From: JBCCMB01 sp039026555
Lineage (GTDB): Bacteria; Pseudomonadota; Alphaproteobacteria; Caulobacterales; Hyphomonadaceae
Direction: 5' to 3'
Length of the DNA: 12,674 nucleotides
NCBI GenBank assembly: GCA_039026555.1
Contig: JBCCMB010000075.1
Coordinates: 1 to 12,674, forward strand
This document shows, one piece after another, positions 11,347 to 12,674 of this stretch. Under the pieces are notes generated by a model that did no database searches, was not told the origin of the DNA, and saw only the letters and a program-made list of their open reading frames with translations. How positions within the stretch are numbered: position 1 is the first letter of the stretch; each line of letters begins with the position of its first letter. The position numbers were made by a program, and so were the translations under genes.

Positions 11347-11351
11347 CCCAG
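11338..11351 (+). other. Hairpin carrying the MAPEG stop codon in its loop
   Basis: CTGGG (11338-11342), loop CTAA and CCCAG (11347-11351) form a perfect 5-bp stem. The TAA stop (11344-11346) occupies the loop. Only ACTTAAATC follows, so termination strength is doubtful. Further inverted repeats lie just downstream: CCGCGCA/TGCGCGG (11370-11376 and 11390-11396) and TGAATG-TTCG-CATTCA (11404-11419). Together they may mark the end of the MAPEG transcript. Confidence 0.4.
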
Positions 11352-11406
11352 ACTTAAATCGACGCTCAGCCGCGCAATCTTGCACGGACTGCGCGGGCGA
11401 TTGTGA

Positions 11407-11568
11407 ATGTTCGCATTCATCTGTCAAACAGGCCCGAACAGGTGCGCCGCGATGGCGTCGGACGCGGCCGGCGGCGCGCACGGCGCCGACGAGCGCTTGT
11501 CCGTTGAAAACGTCGGACGCGTGGCGCTCGGTTATGCGCAGCTCATGATGATGGTGGCGAGCGAATGA
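11407..11568 (+). pseudogene. Possible C-terminal remnant of an M20-type metallopeptidase
   Basis: A 53-codon frame runs from ATG 11407 to TGA 11566-11568. Its second half, GGAHGADERLSVENVGRVAL and then GYAQLMMMVASE, looks like the C-terminal end of M20-family peptidases/deacylases, where a G-x-H-G/S-x-(D/N)-E stretch supplies the last zinc-ligand histidine before a terminal helix. The first 20 residues (MFAFICQTGPNRCAAMASDA) do not resemble that family, and there is an in-frame TGA directly before the ATG. No plausible ribosome-binding site precedes it. I read it as a decayed gene end, but it could be a chance frame or a small unknown gene. The rest of the 267-nt gap before the Rieske gene shows only the hairpins noted after the MAPEG gene. 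Confidence 0.35.
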
Positions 11569-11613
11569 CGCCGACCTCTTGCGGTCGCCGCATAACGATA
11601 GGATTAAGGGGGT

Positions 11614-12674
11614 ATGGCGGATGGCGCTTCCTCAGCTCAATCGCGCGGCTCCCCGGGCGCGACGGATGACGGCTTCCTGACGGATAGCTGGTACTTCGCA
11701 GCGACCTCGAAAGAGCTGAAGCCCGGCGCGCAGTTTCGGCGCATGATCCTGGGCGAGCCCGTCTTGCTGGGCCGGACAAAAACCGGCGAGCCCTTCGCCT
11801 TACGCGATATCTGCCCGCACCGCCTCATTCCCTTGTCCGCCGGCCGCCAGGTCGATTTAAACGGCGAGCCGACCGTTGAATGCCCTTATCATGGCTGGCG
11901 TTTCGGAACAGACGGCGTGTGCCGCCTAATGCCGTCTCTGGTGGCGGAGCAGACCATGGACGTCTCCCGCATCAAGGTGCGGCGCTATCCCATCCACGAA
12001 GCAAACGGATTGGTGTTCGTCTATGTCGCTCACGCGCCGCGCGGCGAGGTGAAACCAGTAGTCGACCCGCCGGACTTCGGCGCGCTGCCGGACAAGCCGT
12101 CCTTTGTGGTCGACTCGGTGTTCGCGGCGCATATGGATGATGCGGTGGTGGGATTGATGGACCCCGCTCATGTGCCTTTCGTTCATAATCAATGGTGGTG
12201 GCGTCCGCCGTCCACCGGCCTACGGGAAAAGCATAAGCAGTTTGAGCCGCGCGAGCGCGGCTGGGCGATGGCGCGTCACAAACCGTCCGGCAATTCGCTC
12301 GCTTACAAAGCTCTGTTCGGCGGCGAGGTGATGACCGAGATCCAGTTTCAATTGCCCGGATTTCGCTGGGAAGTGGTCGAAAACGCCAAATCGCGGCTGT
12401 TCACGCTCACATGTCTGACGCCGGAAGGGCCTAAACAGACGCGCATCACGCAATTGACCTATTGGTCCGGCGCGCCGCTGCTCAATCTGCTGAAGCCGAT
12501 CTTAAAGCCCGCCGCCCTGAAATTCCTCAATCAAGACGGCCGCATGGTGGATCTGCAAAACACCGGCATGGCGCATCAAAAAGCCATGCTGTGGATCGAC
12601 GATATCGATGTGCAGGCCAAATGGTATCAGCGGCTCAAAAAAGAATGGGCGGCCGCGCGCAGCGACAATCGCGA
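11614..12674 (+). CDS. Rieske non-heme iron oxygenase alpha subunit, 3'-truncated by window edge
   Basis: The frame stays open for 353 codons to the window end, so only a short C-terminus is missing if it has the usual 350-400 residues. The Rieske [2Fe-2S] site is C67-P-H69 and C90-P-Y-H93 (CPYHGWRF). The mononuclear iron site is D183-x-x-H186-x-x-x-x-H191 in LMDPAHVPFVH, with D308 in FLNQDGRMVDLQ as the likely third ligand and D176 as the bridging acidic residue. Such enzymes use a separate reductase to hydroxylate or demethylate aromatic or other hydrophobic substrates; none is encoded nearby and the substrate is unknown. The single-component-alpha type resembles the VanA/dicamba-monooxygenase branch more than naphthalene dioxygenase. 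The start ATG at 11614 has AGGA 10 nt upstream; a G-run abuts the ATG too closely to serve. Confidence 0.88.
   Translation, partial: MADGASSAQSRGSPGATDDGFLTDSWYFAATSKELKPGAQFRRMILGEPVLLGRTKTGEPFALRDICPHRLIPLSAGRQVDLNGEPTVECPYHGWRFGTDGVCRLMPSLVAEQTMDVSRIKVRRYPIHEANGLVFVYVAHAPRGEVKPVVDPPDFGALPDKPSFVVDSVFAAHMDDAVVGLMDPAHVPFVHNQWWWRPPSTGLREKHKQFEPRERGWAMARHKPSGNSLAYKALFGGEVMTEIQFQLPGFRWEVVENAKSRLFTLTCLTPEGPKQTRITQLTYWSGAPLLNLLKPILKPAALKFLNQDGRMVDLQNTGMAHQKAMLWIDDIDVQAKWYQRLKKEWAAARSDNR

Noticed and set aside
11227..11481. An 84-codon minus-strand frame over the end of the MAPEG gene
   Set aside because: Arginine-rich shadow of the MAPEG gene and the downstream hairpins, without family resemblance or a ribosome-binding site.

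Overview
This window looks like chromosomal DNA from an alphaproteobacterium. It is GC-rich and gene-dense. It carries a Coq7-type ubiquinone hydroxylase, an alphaproteobacterial HNH nuclease, a GluQ-RS and, most tellingly, two signature enzymes of the ethylmalonyl-CoA (EMC) pathway: ethylmalonyl-CoA mutase (ecm) and crotonyl-CoA carboxylase/reductase (ccr). The organism can therefore probably assimilate acetyl-CoA (from acetate, C1 compounds or polyhydroxybutyrate) through the EMC pathway. I cannot place it below class level. I saw no tRNA, rRNA, CRISPR array, insertion sequence or phage gene.

Layout. Positions 1-1510 (+) hold an ExoD-family membrane protein (5' end cut off), dsbB and coq7, probably one operon; dsbB and coq7 overlap by 26 nt. 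Positions 1539-3424 (-) hold an AlkA-type DNA glycosylase, an HNH endonuclease and a DUF3429 membrane protein, with a terminator hairpin between the last two. Positions 3551-5328 (+) hold gluQ and an EamA/DMT transporter, joined by an ATGA overlap. Positions 5309-7297 (-) hold ecm, whose 3' end overlaps the transporter tail to tail. Positions 7495-8280 (+) encode an outer-membrane beta-barrel protein. Positions 8277-9170 (-) encode a D-amino-acid transaminase; the two genes share a CTAG for their stop codons. Positions 9349-10620 (+) are ccr. Then comes a decayed stretch: a frameshifted remnant of an isocitrate lyase/PEP mutase-family gene, an intact MAPEG gene (10948-11346) and a possible peptidase C-terminal remnant. 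From 11614 to the window end is a Rieske oxygenase alpha subunit, cut off at the 3' edge.

How the genes fit together. Ccr makes (2S)-ethylmalonyl-CoA from crotonyl-CoA and CO2; after epimerisation Ecm rearranges it to methylsuccinyl-CoA. The two genes are not adjacent and lie on opposite strands. Their upstream regions nevertheless share a TGC-rich element, one copy upstream of ecm and two upstream of ccr, including an exact 11-base match. This is the best candidate for an undescribed regulatory link here. The motif resembles the TGC-rich sites I recall for PhaR, the alphaproteobacterial polyhydroxybutyrate regulator.

Other signals: mutually exclusive hairpins in the gluQ and outer-membrane-protein leaders, both involving the ribosome-binding region; and three genes whose stop codon sits in the loop of a perfect hairpin at the gene end, two of them followed by a T-run as in intrinsic terminators. 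I found no defence, secretion or biosynthetic cluster; most of the window is ordinary core metabolism.
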